From Nectonema munidae (Eukaryota > Nematomorpha > Nectonematoida > Nectonematidae), in contig JAUIRK010000018.1 in NCBI GenBank assembly GCA_030549495.1, positions 19,837 through 83,836 on the forward strand: DNA of 64,000 nt. The letters are read 5' to 3'. Positions 50,145 through 61,416 of the stretch are shown piece after piece. The notes under the pieces are model-generated. The model did no database searches and was not told the DNA's origin. It saw nothing but the letters and a program-made list of their open reading frames with translations. A program made the translations under genes and the position numbers. The first letter of the stretch is position 1, and each line of letters opens with the position of its first letter.

Positions 50145-50390
50145 TCAAACATTGGCTTTGTTCTGGTAACTTCTGCAGCCTAATCCTTGCCAAGTGTTAG
50201 GTCTTGAGATCTCTTGGATAACATCGACAAGAGATAAAAGTTTCCTTGAAATTGGAAAATTTAGAGTTTCCTCCACTAATTTTCTTTGAAAAACAGGGCT
50301 TCTAATTGGCCCTTTTGAAAAATAGCGGTCCTCATTTTGTGTTTTTGAACATGAATCAATGGTCACATATAAGAAAAAAAAGAAATGCAA
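50145..50390 (-). CDS. Unidentified 81-codon frame or terminal exon
   Basis: ATG at 50390 (minus) to TGA at 50145. It begins MHFFFFLYVTIDSCSKTQNE, with a hydrophobic stretch that could serve as a short signal peptide. The rest looks coding-like: DRYFSKGPIRSPVFQRKLVE, ETLNFPISRKLLSLVDVIQE, ISRPNTWQGLGCRSYQNKAN. Base composition is less AT-rich than its flanks. Alternatively the first residues are intronic and the true exon starts downstream of an AG within them. No family recognised. Confidence 0.35.
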   Translation of the reverse strand: MHFFFFLYVTIDSCSKTQNEDRYFSKGPIRSPVFQRKLVEETLNFPISRKLLSLVDVIQEISRPNTWQGLGCRSYQNKANV

Positions 50391-53300
50391 TTATTCATTC
50401 ATGAAATCACATTTTGATTGATTTATAGTTAATTATTATTTATTTAATTTCTTAGTTTAGCCAGTTAAAAATGAAAATAATTTAAATAATATTGAATTTT
50501 ATGAATAAATCAAAATATGAATTATTTATAGATAGTTAGTTACTTTTACATTTAATTTTGAATTCACAATTTTATGGAACATTAATAATCCAAGTTCCCC
50601 AAACCAAATTAAGCGCTCATTTGAGAAAAGAGCTCTGCATTTTTTCACTGAATTTTGCTATAATGATATCGTGGTATTAATATGATGTTGACGTTTATAT
50701 GCAATGAATAAGGCCTAATATATGCATAGCTTTTATGCGAATTGAAAAGATTGAAGATATGCATATTCATTCTCTTTATTTTGATCGGACATAGCACCAA
50801 AGTATCATTTCCCACCCCTAAAACCCATGAGAAAGAAGGGACATCAAAACGAAGAGATAATGACGTTTTTTCTATCATGATAAAAATTGATTAAACGATT
50901 ATGCTAATTATGTTGATGATGATGTAGTGTAGTTCATCATCTCATCATCATCATCATCAAATCATGAACTCTTGATGTTTTAAATGGACAAACTGGGTAG
51001 CCAGGATAAAGCGTAATTTAGATGTTGTGAAAAGAGTGCCCTAGACAATATCTCGATAATGACAGGATAATCTCTCCAAACTTAGATAAGCGCAGACAAT
51101 GCGAAAGAGACTCTGCGATTCAACAACGCGTGATGATAACAAAACAAAGCGCTTTCATAAATGCTCATCAAAAACAGTCTTTCCTAATTTGAAGTCGTCA
51201 TTGAGTGAAATGTCGAGGGACAGTGAAATTTTTACTCTTCTTTTCCTCGTTTTGTGATGAGGATGCCTAAACTAAAAGTTTGCATTCGACTCTGTCACAA
51301 GCAAGAATTTTTGCTCACATTTTAAGTTTACAAGTTTTGAAAGTTCAACAGACATCAATGGCTTCTTAAAAGGTAATAAACTAGTACTTGTTTCACTTAT
51401 GCATTAGATCAAGAGAAGAATAGGTGTTCCTTTCGATTTTGTGTCCCTGACATTCAACCTGTTTCATCACATTTAAACTAACGCAAACGAATTTCTTGAT
51501 TTCAACCTGTTAAAAGATATCATCTGATTTTTCCGCTCGCTAACCTCCTAAGACACTTTTATATCAAATAACTTTACCATTTTTGCTTTTTCTGGGATGA
51601 AATAAGTTAAGTCCTAAGTGGGTAATGTTGCGATATCCGTGCACAGGTAGAATATAGAGATTTAGTGTAAGGAGTTTTGAGATTATTATTTAGCTAGATA
51701 TTGCTCATTTTTGACGAAGTTTTTGCAAAATCATCCTTTTGTTACATCTTTTCGGTGAATGAAACACCTTTTAACTAGTCATTAAAATTAACTAATAAAT
51801 TAACTAATACTTAATAATTAATAATAATAAAATACATTTCTTAAGATTGAAAAACATGATAAAATAAAGGATTCAAGTGGATTTAACTGAAAATTCATTT
51901 CTTTTTACGGCCGCTTGAAGCTTAAAGGCAACTGGGACACCTCTTTCTCAAAAGCTCGAAATTTACATAAAATTGTAAAGGCAAACTTAAATATACAACT
52001 AACTGATGGAATATCTCACCAACTAATCAACTTACTAACCAACTCTTTAACTAAGAATAATTTAGGATTTGATCTATCTAATAATAATTTTATGAAATAC
52101 TTTTTTTAAACTGACTAATTAACTAACACCACCTTCATATGGGTCGGCAGAGGCACATATGCCCGTGGGTGACACTTATTGGATGCGGCAAATGTAAAAA
52201 ATATATATACATAGAATACGGCTTTGTTACAAAAATGAGAGAGAAAACTCTTGAAAATTAGTATCTTGAGCGTGTCATCAAAACAAGTTTCTCACGTGTT
52301 GATGTTCAACTGAAACTTGACATCAATTTTATAAGATTATTTTTTTAATAATGGTCTTTAGAATTTCTCTAATCATAAAAAACAGCTGAGAGAAGCTACT
52401 GAACAAACAGTTATCGTATAAATGGTTAAAGGCCGCATCACTAAAACTTTTGCCATGATTCAGTACTGGAACTTTTGTCCTGGATGGAGCACCACATAGG
52501 CATGCGAGGTTCCTGTTACTTAGTCAAATGTTAAAATAACTAATAAACTAAAAATAAATCCTAACTATAGAATTTCTTATAATACTGTATGACGGTGAAT
52601 AAGTCAATTCGAAAAATAAGTTGAGCACAAAATTTAAGAACACAATGTTGACATTGATTTTTGTTTTAATATAGATAACATTTATTTAAATGAACAAAAT
52701 AAAATTATAATTTATCCATTTGAAGATTTTTCATCAGTGTAAAGTAAAATAAGATCTGGAAGACGGGCTTGATCGAAATGTTCAACCAGAAAAAAGGGTA
52801 GACAAAAAACCAAAAATGCGAAAAAATGTCGGCAAAATCACTAAGAAATTAGAAAAACTGAGGAACATAGTTCCTATAAGTGAAAATCCTGGATCGAGTT
52901 GTGGACACGATTGTCAATCCTTTCAAAAATCTACGATAGCCCATAATAAGTTCTTGTTTCTGACATTTTGGCCCAAAAATTGAAACTTATCTCGATTACA
53001 CTAATGAATAATATTTTCTAAAAAAAAATCATACTCAAACATGCAATATACTCTCAGTGAAATACTTGTAATGAATGTTGACTGAAAGAAATTAATTATG
53101 ATAGTTCAAATTTTATGACACCCTACGTTCCAACGGTCCTGCTTAAGAAACTGGTCCCTTCACATGTGGGTCAGAGGGGGCTAATGATTAAGAATAAACT
53201 CTTAAAAATTGCTATTGAATATGACCAAGATCACGTTAAGTTTTTGATCCTCTCTATTCCAGTAAGCTGTTTAAGTTTTCACGCAAAGAGTTTGACGGTG

Positions 53301-53697
53301 TCACTATAAAATCTCCTGAGAGTAAAACACTAAAAATGTCGATGTAATAATCAGAAATCTGTCTTTCATTTTGAGAGATTATTCTTTGTGATTTTGTTTA
53401 AAAATTCTAATGATAAAAAAATCAAAATGTGGTAGCCACTGAACAAAATAGTTACTGTATATGAAAATGGTGTTATTGGAACTTTTGAGAGCCATGTTAA
53501 GAACCCTGCTAAATCTACTATAAACACTGCATTAGTTCCTTTGATTAGCCTTTCTTAATAACTCTAAGAAAATATTTCTCCTCTATTCAATCGGCTCTTC
53601 TTCCTACTATCAATGATTATTTTTCTTCTCAATTACTCTGTTTAATTGTCTGAATCATCCTCATCCTATTTTCTATGTGACGAAAACTTAAAATGAA
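50391..53697. other. No supported gene; diffuse old duplication
   Basis: AT-rich. A gatgatgatg/catcatcatc simple-repeat pair lies near 50915-50960. About 52320-52450 and 53375-53480 are loosely similar (both contain a ctactgaacaaa / ccactgaacaaa stretch followed by an agttatcg/agttactg block), suggesting an old duplication about 1.05 kb apart. Confidence 0.35.
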
Positions 53698-53758
53698 AAA
53701 AGACGAACTTAAAGTGAAAAGGGACGAACTTAAAGTGAAAAAAGACGAACTTAAAGTT
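53698..53758. repeat. 22-bp tandem repeat, three copies
   Basis: Three copies of gacgaacttaaagtgaaaa with 22-bp spacing, preceded by a diverged fourth (gacgaaaacttaaaatgaaa). The unit closely resembles the 21-bp subterminal repeat of the fold-back MITE at 8141-8619. Confidence 0.75.
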
Positions 53759-54905
53759 TTAAATTTAATTCTGAATTTTTAGACCTTCTGATAAAATTCG
53801 GAGAATCTCCTTGCTTTTTGTGCCTTCTAAAAATATCTCAGTAACAGATCAGGACAAAAGTGTAAATATCTATTATTAAGAGTTCTTTAAATTTCAAGCA
53901 TTCTCTCAATCAATATTGAAGGAAACAAGAATCGATTAAAGTGTATCATAACTTCTTCTACTTTTAATCGCATTATATCCATCATCATATATTTATCTTT
54001 ATTAATGATTGCTATGCAATTAAACCGTAAACTTCTCAATTACTTCTTCTCAAGCAGTACATAATAAAATTCTAAAGAGAACAAAAAGTAAAGATTATTA
54101 TTGTCATTATTATCAGTGATAAGTAATCAGCATCGTCAGTCTATTGAAAATATTTGGCGGAAATTTTTTAATTCTATATTTAGTGAAATAAATATTCACA
54201 TCCTTTGAAAAGATTATATCGATTCATATTTCCGTTCCTACCCCTTAGAAATTCCAACAAACACCCTTCCTTGCCTTCCATCCATGTATTTCAGTGAAGT
54301 AGGAAGGGGAAGAAAACTTGCGTGAGCTGAGAGAGCTTTATGGTAATTAAGTTTCATTAGATTCACACATTTCTGGTAGATCTGATTTATAACAATTGAT
54401 CAATCTACTACTCTATATTAAATCCTTCAAGATGTTTGCTGCTAATCCAAAAAATGCCTTTCTTCATCCGAATTAATTAATCACAAAAATTTGAAGTTGA
54501 AAAGTGAAGGACATTTCATTGAATTGTAACTTGTAAGTGCATTGTGCTTTTCTTTTTCTTTGCAAATCTCTTGATAACTTTAGAGAGGGTATCTTTAAAA
54601 ATAACATCTGGCATAACTCTCTTGACCACAGATTGTTGTTTTCCAAATATGTCCAACCAACGGACAAACTCTATTTAGGTGGTATGGGATTAACTTGATT
54701 GACAGTTATTGACTGTTGGACAGATGGGTAAAGTTAATAAACTTTTAAATTAGTTCATTATTATATCATGAACATTAAGCTTCATAAAATAAAATGGCAA
54801 TTTTACGTGGTGAAATTATACACCAGGAGAACTGCCCTACTTAAAAGGTTAAAATCTAGGTATATGGAATTCCATAAGAGAGCAAACATTACAACACATA
54901 CATAT
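53759..54905. other. No gene seen
   Basis: AT-rich sequence without recognisable features. Confidence 0.4.
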
Positions 54906-54913
54906 GGTGCAAT

Positions 54914-55857
54914 CAGTGGCGAATCCAGAAATTAACGATAGGGGGGCAAGTTTAAAAAATACTAGTTTTGTTTTTCATCGTCTTGGTCAGGCGTCGCCAA
55001 CCTTTTGATAATGAAGTGCCAAATGTATTTATAAAACACATTGCTCGTGCCATCCACTCAATACGAATTTTATAGTATGCACTTTTGAACCTAGTTATTT
55101 TGTTAATCTTATAATACAAAATGAACGCAAATAAATGCCATTTTATTTTCAAAAGTAAAATTGGATAGTTCAATTAAGTTTCTTCTTTTGTCTTTAAAAA
55201 CTCATCTCACTACCACTTTTTCTTTCGATCTAATATAAAATTTCAAATAAAATGAAATAAATTTAAAATGAGTCTATATATAATATATGATCCTCAAAAT
55301 AGAAACCCGTTTTTAAGAGTGTCTTTGTTTAGACCAGGTAAACGGTAATTTCAACTTATCATGATCCTTACTGCTGAACATATATGAAAAAGTTTGCATT
55401 CAATTTTGCATCGTTAAAATTATTTTGTTCTGTGCTATTTTTATTGAAATGTAATAATACCAATTACGGCTAACTTCAGATAGTTTAAATAAATCATAAA
55501 AACATACAACGTTATAAATTAATTCTTATGATTCGCATCTTCAAAATGGTCATAAGCAACGTTCATTTTTTGCCTACAGATGTGTGCGTGACAATGTCAA
55601 TTGATCGGTGTGCCAAACTTAGCACGCGTGCCATAGGTTGCCGACCCCCGGTCTTGGTAACTTGTATATCTTGATCATTATAACTTTTATAATGAAAAAA
55701 TAAACCATTTATTAACGTAATCCACTACCATGCAAGTCTTGATCCTTTAGGAAAGAGTAAAATCAGTAAGGGGAATTTCTGAAGCTATTTTTCATAGAGG
55801 GAGAGGGGGGGGCTAGGCCCAGGTGCCCCCCCACCCCCCACTATGGATCCGCAAGTG
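54914..55857. mobile_element. hAT element, outer of a nested pair
   Basis: The left end cagtggcgaatcc and the right end (inverted) cacttgcggatcc are imperfect inverted repeats, followed by G-rich text on both sides. Flanks ggtgcaat (54906-54913) and ggtacaat (55858-55865) match at 7 of 8, a hAT-size duplication. Its interior is mostly taken up by a second hAT. Confidence 0.72.
54988..55650. mobile_element. hAT element inserted in the outer hAT
   Basis: The ends caggcgtcgccaacc and (inverted) cgggggtcggcaacc are imperfect inverted repeats of the common GGTCGGCAACC type. The perfect 8-bp target duplication gtcttggt lies at 54980-54987 and 55651-55658. The terminal repeats extend inward as gtgcca/tggcac-rich sequence. 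No transposase frame remains. Confidence 0.85.
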
Positions 55858-56390
55858 GGTACAATACGTAGCCAGTAGGTACAACACTTTAAATAGCTAT
55901 AAGTATAACCCTTTTTCAACCAATTTCAACTTTCGTATAATATTTTTTCTAAAATATACTTTGTGGCGTAATTGTCCAGGGCAGGGTTGGGGTCAATTAT
56001 AAATTTCAATTACAATTACAAGGCTCAAATTACATTTATAATTGCAATTATGCCGTTATTTTTTTTCAATTTCAATTACAATGTTATAATTGATTTTCTC
56101 CTCAATTACAATTACAATTATAATTTTTTTATCCATTCGCTTCAGCCCTAGGGCTAGGCAACCCAAAGGAAACTCATGTCTATCGAGATGGGCACCGAAG
56201 GAAGGAAACCTGAGAACAGGGAAATTCCCCTACTCTTTTGGAATATTCCTTAGGGATCTTTAAGGTGCACACGCCAATTTCGACAATGTACTACTACCCA
56301 GCCTTTGATAAGTAGGGCTCACTGATATGTCCTACCACACTTGAGACTCCTCGCCACGCTTATTTTTTTTCGCGCGACCGGCGGTCGCTG

Positions 56391-56947
56391 TAAGCTCATG
56401 TCAACAGCATCAGCTGCGAAAAGCTTTGAAAGGTTATATTTGCTACAGACACCAGCTAGATCGGCAGCTTACCGCAGATTCAATGACCGGTATTTTCTCA
56501 AGTTTTAGTCAGTTGTTTTGTGTTGATAAATGCGTTGTAGTTAATATTCATTTGTTACAAATCTTTTAATTCACTTACAATGTCATTTTCAGAAAGTTAA
56601 TATTCTTTAGTAAATATGTCATCAAGTCAAACAAACAATGACCTCGAAAGTGAGAATGTGGCTGCAGACAAAGATCTTGATAAAATTGTGATGGTAGGAA
56701 ATGAGCCTGAAAAAGATGTAGCTGCAGAAAATGAGAATGGGAAAGATGTGGACGCAGAAAGTGCGTTTCAGAAAGAAGCTGCTGCTGCAGAAAGTAAACC
56801 TTAACGCGACCGAAGCTTTTCGGAGGAAGACATTTTCGCAAAAAAATATAGTCATTGAATCTGCGGTAAGCTGCCGATCTAGCCGATGTCTGCAGCAAAT
56901 ATAACCTTTCAAAGCTTTCCACTGCTGATGCTGTTGACATGAGCTTA
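56391..56947. repeat. 97-bp inverted repeat inside the hAT
   Basis: Arms at 56391-56487 and 56851-56947 differ at about 6 of 97 positions. The outward-to-inward reading of each arm stays open (STASA..SFERLYLLQT, then ARSAAYRRFND), which suggests that the arms come from coding sequence. A 363-bp centre separates them and holds a small acidic reading frame. Confidence 0.85.
56616..56804 (+). CDS. Small acidic reading frame in hAT centre
   Basis: 62 codons from ATG to TAA: MSSSQTNNDLESENVAADKD, then EPEKDVAAENENGKDVDAES and FQKEAAAAESKP. It is strongly acidic with loosely repeated Glu/Asp-Val-Ala-Ala units. The same frame continues after the stop with RDRSFSEEDIFAKKYS. It may be the start of the element's lost transposase or a captured host exon. 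Unrecognised. Confidence 0.35.
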   Translation: MSSSQTNNDLESENVAADKDLDKIVMVGNEPEKDVAAENENGKDVDAESAFQKEAAAAESKP

Positions 56948-56995
56948 CCGCTAAGCGTGATTATAATTATAATTGACCCCAACCCTGGTCCAGGG

Positions 56996-57110
56996 GGTAT
57001 TTGTGCTAGGGTGTCCATGAGGAGTAATTGCCCATAGGGCATAGGCGGTAATTGTAAATAGGGAGGAGGAGAGGTCGGTAATTGTTCGGTTACCGAAAAT
57101 CTTGGTTAGA
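56996..57110. repeat. Irregular GTAATTG repeats
   Basis: Several gtaattg-centred units followed by G-rich text (gaggagtaattgcccatagg, cggtaattgtaaataggg, cggtaattgttcgg) occur in a row. A related unit precedes the hAT insertion (ggcgtaattgtccaggg), so the hAT landed inside this repeat. Confidence 0.5.
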
Positions 57111-58128
57111 ATTTTAGCAACATCTCTATGTTTATGTTGCATCCTTCATACATGGAAATTAGCTGTTACGCTTTTGGATCCAAATAATGCGACTAAATAC
57201 ACAATTCCGCTCCTTTTGTTACTACCTTCTCTTCTGAGGTTGGACAAACAATATTAGCCAGAGGTTTGAATTCGGTGTCAATACGCCAACTCATTTAAAG
57301 TGACGAGTAAGCAAATGCCTTTATTTAAAAAGATTCCAACTTTCAAATGTAACGATGAAGGGTTCCATCAGTATTGAGAAAGGACACTATCGCGTAATAA
57401 TTGACTGGTAAGATAAGCGGATTATCTATACGCCCTTGATAATTCAGAAAAGAGTTTTTGAGCAAAAATGAGGTTAAGCAATTTTTACTGTTTGAACATG
57501 AATAATTTTAGAATTTTAGTTTTTGATAAAATAATGTAAGCTTAATTTTTTTTTAGTTATAAGAAAGTGGGAAAAAATGAGTTCTAAAAGTTTTTTTTAG
57601 GAATACCAAATTTTGAGTAAGGAAAGTTTTTTTTAAACAAATTTCTTAATTTTTCAATGTTTTATTTAAAATTTTTCGCTCTCATATTTATACGCCCAAA
57701 CTTTTTGCATGGAAAGTTATTTCTTACTTTTGAACAAATTTTCACAATTATTGCCTATATAAAGCCTGCAAAAATCTAGCACTGAATAATTACCACCAGA
57801 AAATATATAGAGAATGTCTTTAAGTTGTACTTTTTAGTGCACTAGTTGCTCTTTTTCGCTCATTTATGCTAAAAAAAATTGAAAGAACCAAAAAGCTTGA
57901 AACTAACGATATTGAAAAATGAATAGAATAAAGGCAAATATATAGATTTAAAAAACTGGAAGCAAATGTAAACAAGATTGAAATTCCACACAGTTTTTTT
58001 GAATAAATTGAAATGAAGATTCCTTTCCTTTTTCTATGATGAGTCAATTTCAAATTATGAGTTCCTCTACTATGCCACAACTATATGATAACTTTTTTTT
58101 TGAAAAGTTGCAAATGAACAATTTAAAT
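57111..58128. other. No gene seen
   Basis: AT-rich sequence without recognisable features. Confidence 0.4.
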
Positions 58129-58716
58129 CATTGGTTCCCAAACTGTGGGCCATGGCCCCCTGGGTTGCCATAAAGCAAAATTTAAGGGGCCATAATCTGA
58201 GGCAATACATAAATAAAACCAGAGGAGTTTAGCGGGTAGATAGCCGGTGGAGGGAAGGCTTCTTATCCCACCTGTGGATACGCGAACATACAAGCAATGC
58301 CCAAACCAACCAACCTTTTATTATTTATCAGTTACATTTATCCTCTCATCATTGATGTCACATAATTTGACTAGTTCGAGCCCGCCCCTCTTTTTTGTCA
58401 GCTTTAAATAAACATATTTAATTCTTTGCAAAGTTGATAAGAGACTTAATTGTTACAATGTTATCAAATTTATAAGATTCAAAGATTATATCACATAGCG
58501 TAGGATTAATAAACTTTTTCCATCCAATGGATTTTCTGTTTCCTTCTTTTTTTTGCTTATTCTTGAAAGACCTTTTAGCAAAATGCCCTATTTAATTAAT
58601 CTTATGATTACTAGTAGACAGTCACAGTATTCACCGGTTATGATTGTTGTGGGAGCCATAGACAAGGATCATGTATGAAAAGTGGGTAACGATCAGAAAA
58701 AGTTTGGGAACCACGG
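58129..58716. mobile_element. hAT element (TGGTTCCCAAACT ends)
   Basis: The ends cattggttcccaaact and (inverted) ccgtggttcccaaact are near-perfect inverted repeats. The perfect 8-bp target duplication atttaaat lies at 58121-58128 and 58717-58724. A G/C-richer segment at 58219-58320 ending in caaaccaaccaacc resembles a SINE tail and may be a nested insertion. No transposase. Confidence 0.85.
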
Positions 58717-58724
58717 ATTTAAAT

Positions 58725-60123
58725 ACACAACTTTATTCAGACAAAATTTATTTCAGCCCGTATTACTAATTTCATATATTCGAATATAATACGTCGTTAA
58801 AAATGACATTACCAACCCTCCTTAAACAGGACTTCATCGTTCATTATTCGTATAAATAAAATTAATTTTATTCAAACTTTTTCCTTTTATTTTCACACTT
58901 GAATCCCGAAAAGATAAAAGGACCAACATTTTTAAAAAAATGATTAAGCATTTGACGTTTTTGTTCAAATATTTTAGTTATATTGGTATAAAATTTAAGC
59001 AATATTTCGTTATTGAATTAACTCCGTAGGATTCACTATCTGTATCGTTTTTTTTAATGCTCTCTTCGGCTTATCAAGGATTAAGTGTATTCATAGAAGA
59101 TATGGTTATACAAGGTTACGTCAAAGAATCAAAATGAAATTTCGTTGACTTCAAAAGAAGATTTACTCAACAGTATCATTAACTTAAGAGAATTATCCTT
59201 TATAATTATATGAACTTTTAAGTTTTTTTTTCCTTGAATTTTATGTCAAAAAATTTTAGTCTCTACATTTTGAATTCGCAAAAACTTTTCAAGCAATTTA
59301 AAGGTATTAAATTTTGTGAACATAAACTGAAAAAAACTAAATCATTAAACAAAATATATTTCAATTTTTTGTTTCTTCAATTATTTTTTAAATCGATCGT
59401 TTTGAATACCAGGAATAAATGTGAAATAAATCACATAGTACATTTGACAAATTAAATATAATTTAAATAAATGGGAAAATTATTGTAAAATCTTTCTTGG
59501 GTCTTTGAGTACTGGAAATTTCTTAACTTTAGGGACGAATGTAAAGCAAATTATTATGTTTTAGTATTATAATGAATAAGAAATGTGACAAGTTTTATTC
59601 TAAAACTTAGAAGTCCAGCATTCATTGCATAAAGTTTGTTTCATCAGATAAACATGATTAATAGAATATTTAGCATAAAAATTCCATAATATAATTTTTG
59701 CTATATTATTTACACTTATATGCTGAAAATGAATTACATACTTACTATATAAAAGTTTGTTTGGAATTTATCTTCAACTAAACTTGGTTTTGTTAGCAAT
59801 TGTTAAAAAATGTGCAATTTTTTTCACAATAAAATATGATTGGCCTACTTATAAAAAAATAATAATAAATAGACTTTTAATGAGAAAAGTGTCTCAGTAC
59901 AGTGAGTTTGTCTGAATGTGAAACTAGTAGGTTCTGGCTTTGAATCCAGTAGGAGGCTTTTTTTTGCACGTAGTTCGATACTAGCAGCGCAATTGTACCT
60001 TCTAAATGAAACATCCAGGACCTTGAATTTTGTTGAGCTCAAATAAAAATCGTGGACGCACATTGTTTATTTTTAACCAATTTGATCTGCTTTACCATGT
60101 ATAATAAATTTTTCTAAATTTAG
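58725..60123. other. No gene seen; AT-rich upstream of gene C
   Basis: AT-rich. A tRNA-like phrase (ggttctggctttgaatcc near 59930) is too irregular to call. Confidence 0.4.
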
Positions 60124-60126
60124 ATC

Positions 60127-61029
60127 ATGATGGTGAAGTTATTTACGAAGTTAAAAAAGAAAATAAAGTTTGCATGTGGAAGGTACACGAACATAAATGA
60201 ATTTGAGTGGAACAAAAAATCGTTATCAGAAGCGATCAATATTTCTGAAAAGTACAAAGAGTGGTCCATCTTAAACGAAGAGGACTTCTACATCCATCAA
60301 TTCAATGAGTGTCTACACCTGGATCCATCTTGCGAAAAATTGAAGAAAAAGTTTCGCAAACAAAAAACAAAGAAATCTCATTCGTATTACGGCGTAGAAA
60401 ATAGCGCAGACAGAGAAATGAGAGAAGACTTTTCGCCAAGCCATCAAGATTTGAGTTTGGGTTCAGATGGAAGTGTCATTGTTCGAGACTTCAAATACCT
60501 GGATTCCAAAACCTTTATGCCTAAGAGCAAAACAGGAGTCGACTTCTTCACGGATAGCAAGATAAACCATTTCTTCAGTGACAATGCCAGTTTACTGAGT
60601 AATGGCTACTACTATCACAACAAAGCAGACAGCCAACAAAAAAGACTCTATCATTCCCAATCCCTCAAAAAGCTAAAAGAAACCATAGAATATTGCAAAA
60701 CGCAAATCGAGTACCAAGATAATAATAGTAATAGTAATAATAATAATAATGGCATTCCTCCATTCTCAAAGAAACATTCTTGTGTTTTGCCGTTTCCCAG
60801 TAGCGAGACTTACGATGACACAACAATGAGTTCTCTCTTCAATAGCGAAGAAAACACCTTGAAGAAGTCACGCGCTCGAATTCAAGCATCACGCACATCA
60901 AGCAAACTGGGCGATGTTGACCACTACTCGCAAGTTGGAAAGAAGTTTACAAACATGAATATAGACTTGATGAGTGAGGTGTTGTCTTTGGAGTGTGAGG
61001 ATGATGATACGGAGTCCATTTTGGTTTAA
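60127..61029 (+). CDS. Orphan 300-residue protein (gene C)
   Basis: An uninterrupted frame from ATG 60127 to TAA 61027-61029, clearly less AT-rich than its flanks, which supports real coding. The N-terminus is basic (MMVKLFTKLKKKIKFACGRY) and lacks a signal peptide. A further basic patch lies near residues 75-88 (KLKKKFRKQKTKK). Residues about 197-208 are Asn-rich, encoded by aat/agt triplets. The C-terminus is acidic and ends DDDTESILV, a possible hydrophobic PDZ-binding tail. No transmembrane segment or known domain recognised. Directly upstream is an acceptor-like tttttctaaatttag followed by atcATG, and TAG in frame precedes the ATG. This is therefore either a complete single-exon coding sequence or the last coding exon of a spliced gene. 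Confidence 0.7.
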   Translation: MMVKLFTKLKKKIKFACGRYTNINEFEWNKKSLSEAINISEKYKEWSILNEEDFYIHQFNECLHLDPSCEKLKKKFRKQKTKKSHSYYGVENSADREMREDFSPSHQDLSLGSDGSVIVRDFKYLDSKTFMPKSKTGVDFFTDSKINHFFSDNASLLSNGYYYHNKADSQQKRLYHSQSLKKLKETIEYCKTQIEYQDNNSNSNNNNNGIPPFSKKHSCVLPFPSSETYDDTTMSSLFNSEENTLKKSRARIQASRTSSKLGDVDHYSQVGKKFTNMNIDLMSEVLSLECEDDDTESILV

Positions 61030-61346
61030 ATCGTTTTCTACTACTTCCATCAAAAGTGCAATAATGCGTTGCTTCACTCGAGAAACACGCCATATGAAGA
61101 GTGCTGAGAACATGGCAGGATATTTATGTTAACTGTGAACACTTTCACCCGTAAACTCGTTTCAAGTTTGCACTAAACAACTTTGGAAAATGTGTGGCAT
61201 TATTTTACACACATCATTAAAAATAAGATTTTTCCATTTTTTTATTTGTTTTATGTACGATTCATAAAGAGAGAGTATCGATCCATCTCTGATGTAGGAA
61301 GTTATTTGTGAGCCAAGTATGCAGGAAGCCCTTACCTAGACGGTAT
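61030..61346. other. Probable 3' UTR and spacer
   Basis: Follows gene C. No consensus AATAAA close to the stop; aataag occurs near 61223. Confidence 0.35.
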
Positions 61347-61416
61347 CTAGTCAAAATCCCCGAAAACTAAGATCATCACTGGTAGAGCAGATTTTAGTTC
61401 TCGGAGATTTTGACTA
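61347..61416. ncRNA. 70-nt hairpin, possible miRNA precursor
   Basis: The arm ctagtcaaaatccccgaaaa…(61347-61374) pairs with 61390-61416 (gattttagttctcggagatt…) over about 27 bp with three mismatches and a loop of 15 nt. Size and pairing resemble a pre-miRNA stem-loop. A short transposon relic is the alternative: flanking acctagac motifs lie at both sides. Confidence 0.3.

Larger units (their letters stand above)
55982..56987. mobile_element. hAT element with internal palindrome
   Basis: The ends cagggttggggtcaattata are perfect inverted repeats of at least 20 bp. The perfect target duplication gtccaggg lies at 55974-55981 and 56988-56995. Subterminal sequence on the left is rich in caattacaatta. 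About 56145-56375 is a distinctly GC-richer block of unknown origin. 56391-56487 and 56851-56947 are near-identical inverted copies. Confidence 0.9.

Noticed and set aside
53115-53309. 64-codon frame
   Set aside because: Short, no motif, no splice or composition support.
59930-59955. tRNA B-box-like phrase
   Set aside because: No matching A box or cloverleaf could be drawn.
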